This document shows positions 63,066 through 64,000 of a DNA stretch of 64,000 nt, one piece after another (positions within the stretch are counted from its first letter, which is position 1; each line of letters begins with the position of its first letter). The DNA comes from Atrina japonica (Eukaryota; Mollusca; Bivalvia; Pterioida; Pinnidae), in the NCBI GenBank assembly GCA_030159075.1, contig BROG01000531.1, positions 319,001-383,000 of the forward strand. Direction: 5' to 3'. Both the position numbers and the translations under genes were made by a program. The notes below the pieces were generated by a model. It did no database searches, had not been told where the DNA came from, and was given only the letters and a program-made list of their open reading frames with translations.

Positions 63066-63295
63066 ACACTATACCATTGGGACACCTGTACGGGAGCGTG
63101 TCATCTCTAGAAACAGATAAAATTGAAATCGTCCGTGTCGCGTGTCATCCAATAAACACGTTATATATCATCGTCTATATATAACGACATTTACCTGTGT
63201 GTGTGTGTGATCACGTGACTCCTAAATTCCTGGAAATGGACACGTCGTCCTGTTCTCGGAAAAAAAGGGGGGTTGAAGTGTGGTACATAACTACT
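63066..63295 (-). repeat. Right terminal inverted repeat of the Polinton (about 230 bp)
   Basis: Reverse complement of 49884-50137 apart from the 24-bp indel and a few substitutions. The polymerase start lies 34 bp inside it. Confidence 0.95.
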
Positions 63296-63300
63296 ACAGT
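63296..63300 (+). repeat. Right target-site duplication ACAGT
   Basis: Identical to 49879-49883, directly outside the right terminal repeat. Confidence 0.75.
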
Positions 63301-64000
63301 GTCAATGAGAGCTCGTCAAATTGTATGCACACTAAGACTGACCCCATGTGCACACTTGGCTGACGTGTACCCAAGATCATCGACAGATTCAAACCCACCG
63401 ATTGGTTGACTCGTACTCATAGATTGGCTGATATAAGGACAACTCGTACCCTATATAGGTGTAGGAACCGGAATGGGGGTGTGTACACGGGATCCCCCAC
63501 TTTTTCACATACAAGCAAAATGATACAGATTCCCGGAAAATATCAGTAAGGCTACAACGACGACGTCTATGTTTTTGCGGGTATCTCTATCATTTTGCCA
63601 ACCGGAAGACTGGCAAAGTGACAGGCCGCAGTTACTGCTAAAGGGTCTATAGGCCTATTCAGCGCGTCTGGTCTGGTATCCAGAAAAGGGCTTACCCCAA
63701 AATTTTGGGTAAATGACATGTCTGCTATCATTTAATTCAATATTTGGTCTTTTATTTTAAAGTTTAACATTTCTGACAAGCATGCCCTGGACCACAGGGA
63801 AAATTTCAGTTCTGTATCTAAGCTAAGTAGATAATACCTCATCGGGCTTCCGAAATAATCTATCAATAAAATATTTTAACGATAAAGATTGAGGTCATTA
63901 TTCAATGTCTGAGTGATACTAGGTCGAAATTCTGCTCCGATTTTAAGTAACATTTTTGCTGATCAAACCTTTTTAGAACGATAATCATTGAGATTCATTA
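63301..64000. other. Host flank, probably the original LACTB upstream region
   Basis: Before the insertion this DNA was joined to 49878, i.e. it lay from about 50 bp upstream of the LACTB start codon outward. It should hold the LACTB promoter. No TATA box or other gene is identified with confidence. Confidence 0.45.

Larger units (their letters stand above)
49884..63295. mobile_element. Polinton/Maverick element, about 13.4 kb, terminally complete, coding-defective
   Basis: Defined by long inverted terminal repeats starting AGTAGTTATGTACCACAC at each end, a matching ACAGT duplication outside, and a virus-type gene set inside: family B polymerase, FtsK/HerA-type packaging ATPase, jelly-roll capsid proteins. 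These are the hallmark genes of Polintons, self-synthesising transposons related to adintoviruses and virophages. Genes are packed on both strands with gaps of a few tens of bases and no introns. Base composition is clearly richer in G+C and CpG than the flanks. Integrase and cysteine protease, normally present, were not recognised, and most genes are broken, so this copy is judged non-autonomous. Confidence 0.95.

Overview
The window looks like a bivalve mollusc nuclear genome. It is AT-rich, intron-rich DNA with large introns, dense short-period satellites, tRNA-derived SINEs whose 3' ends end in CAAACAAAC-like tails, MITEs and a decayed Tc1-type transposase. The host genes are a C1q-domain gene and a mitochondrial LACTB gene. 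I cannot name the species from sequence alone.

Layout. 1-4.4 kb: repeats only. 4.45-5.91 kb: a two-exon, minus-strand C1q-domain gene. 6-14.9 kb: minisatellites, microsatellites, SINEs and copies of longer interspersed repeats. 14.94-49.83 kb: one minus-strand gene, LACTB (serine beta-lactamase-like protein), rebuilt here as nine exons. Splice sites and phases agree throughout, and the coding sequence is 1845 nt (614 aa). Its introns hold most of the repeats: distinct tandem arrays with units of about 37, 83, 32, 40, 31, 27 and 50-68 bp, SINEs in both orientations, MITEs, and a hAT-like non-autonomous element.

49.88-63.30 kb: a terminally complete Polinton/Maverick element of about 13.4 kb. 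It has terminal inverted repeats of about 230-254 bp and a perfect 5-bp target-site duplication (ACAGT). It lies only 50 bp upstream of the LACTB start codon. Its readable genes are a WDP-repeat protein, a packaging ATPase, a major capsid protein, a coiled-coil/membrane protein, a conserved unknown protein with a Pro-rich tail, a penton-like minor capsid protein, a 22-residue-repeat protein, several decayed small genes, and a protein-primed family B DNA polymerase at the far end. Almost every one carries a frameshift or in-frame stop. The polymerase has lost its C-terminal catalytic motif. No integrase or protease could be recognised. The module is therefore a defective virus-like transposon, yet its terminal repeats are still nearly identical, which suggests recent insertion.

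The most interesting material is inside the Polinton: two unrecognised repeat proteins, a short divergent promoter built on a perfect palindrome, and recurring TATAATAAA-like motifs touching start codons. Also notable are the insertion right at the 5' end of LACTB and the way different satellite arrays occupy different LACTB introns.
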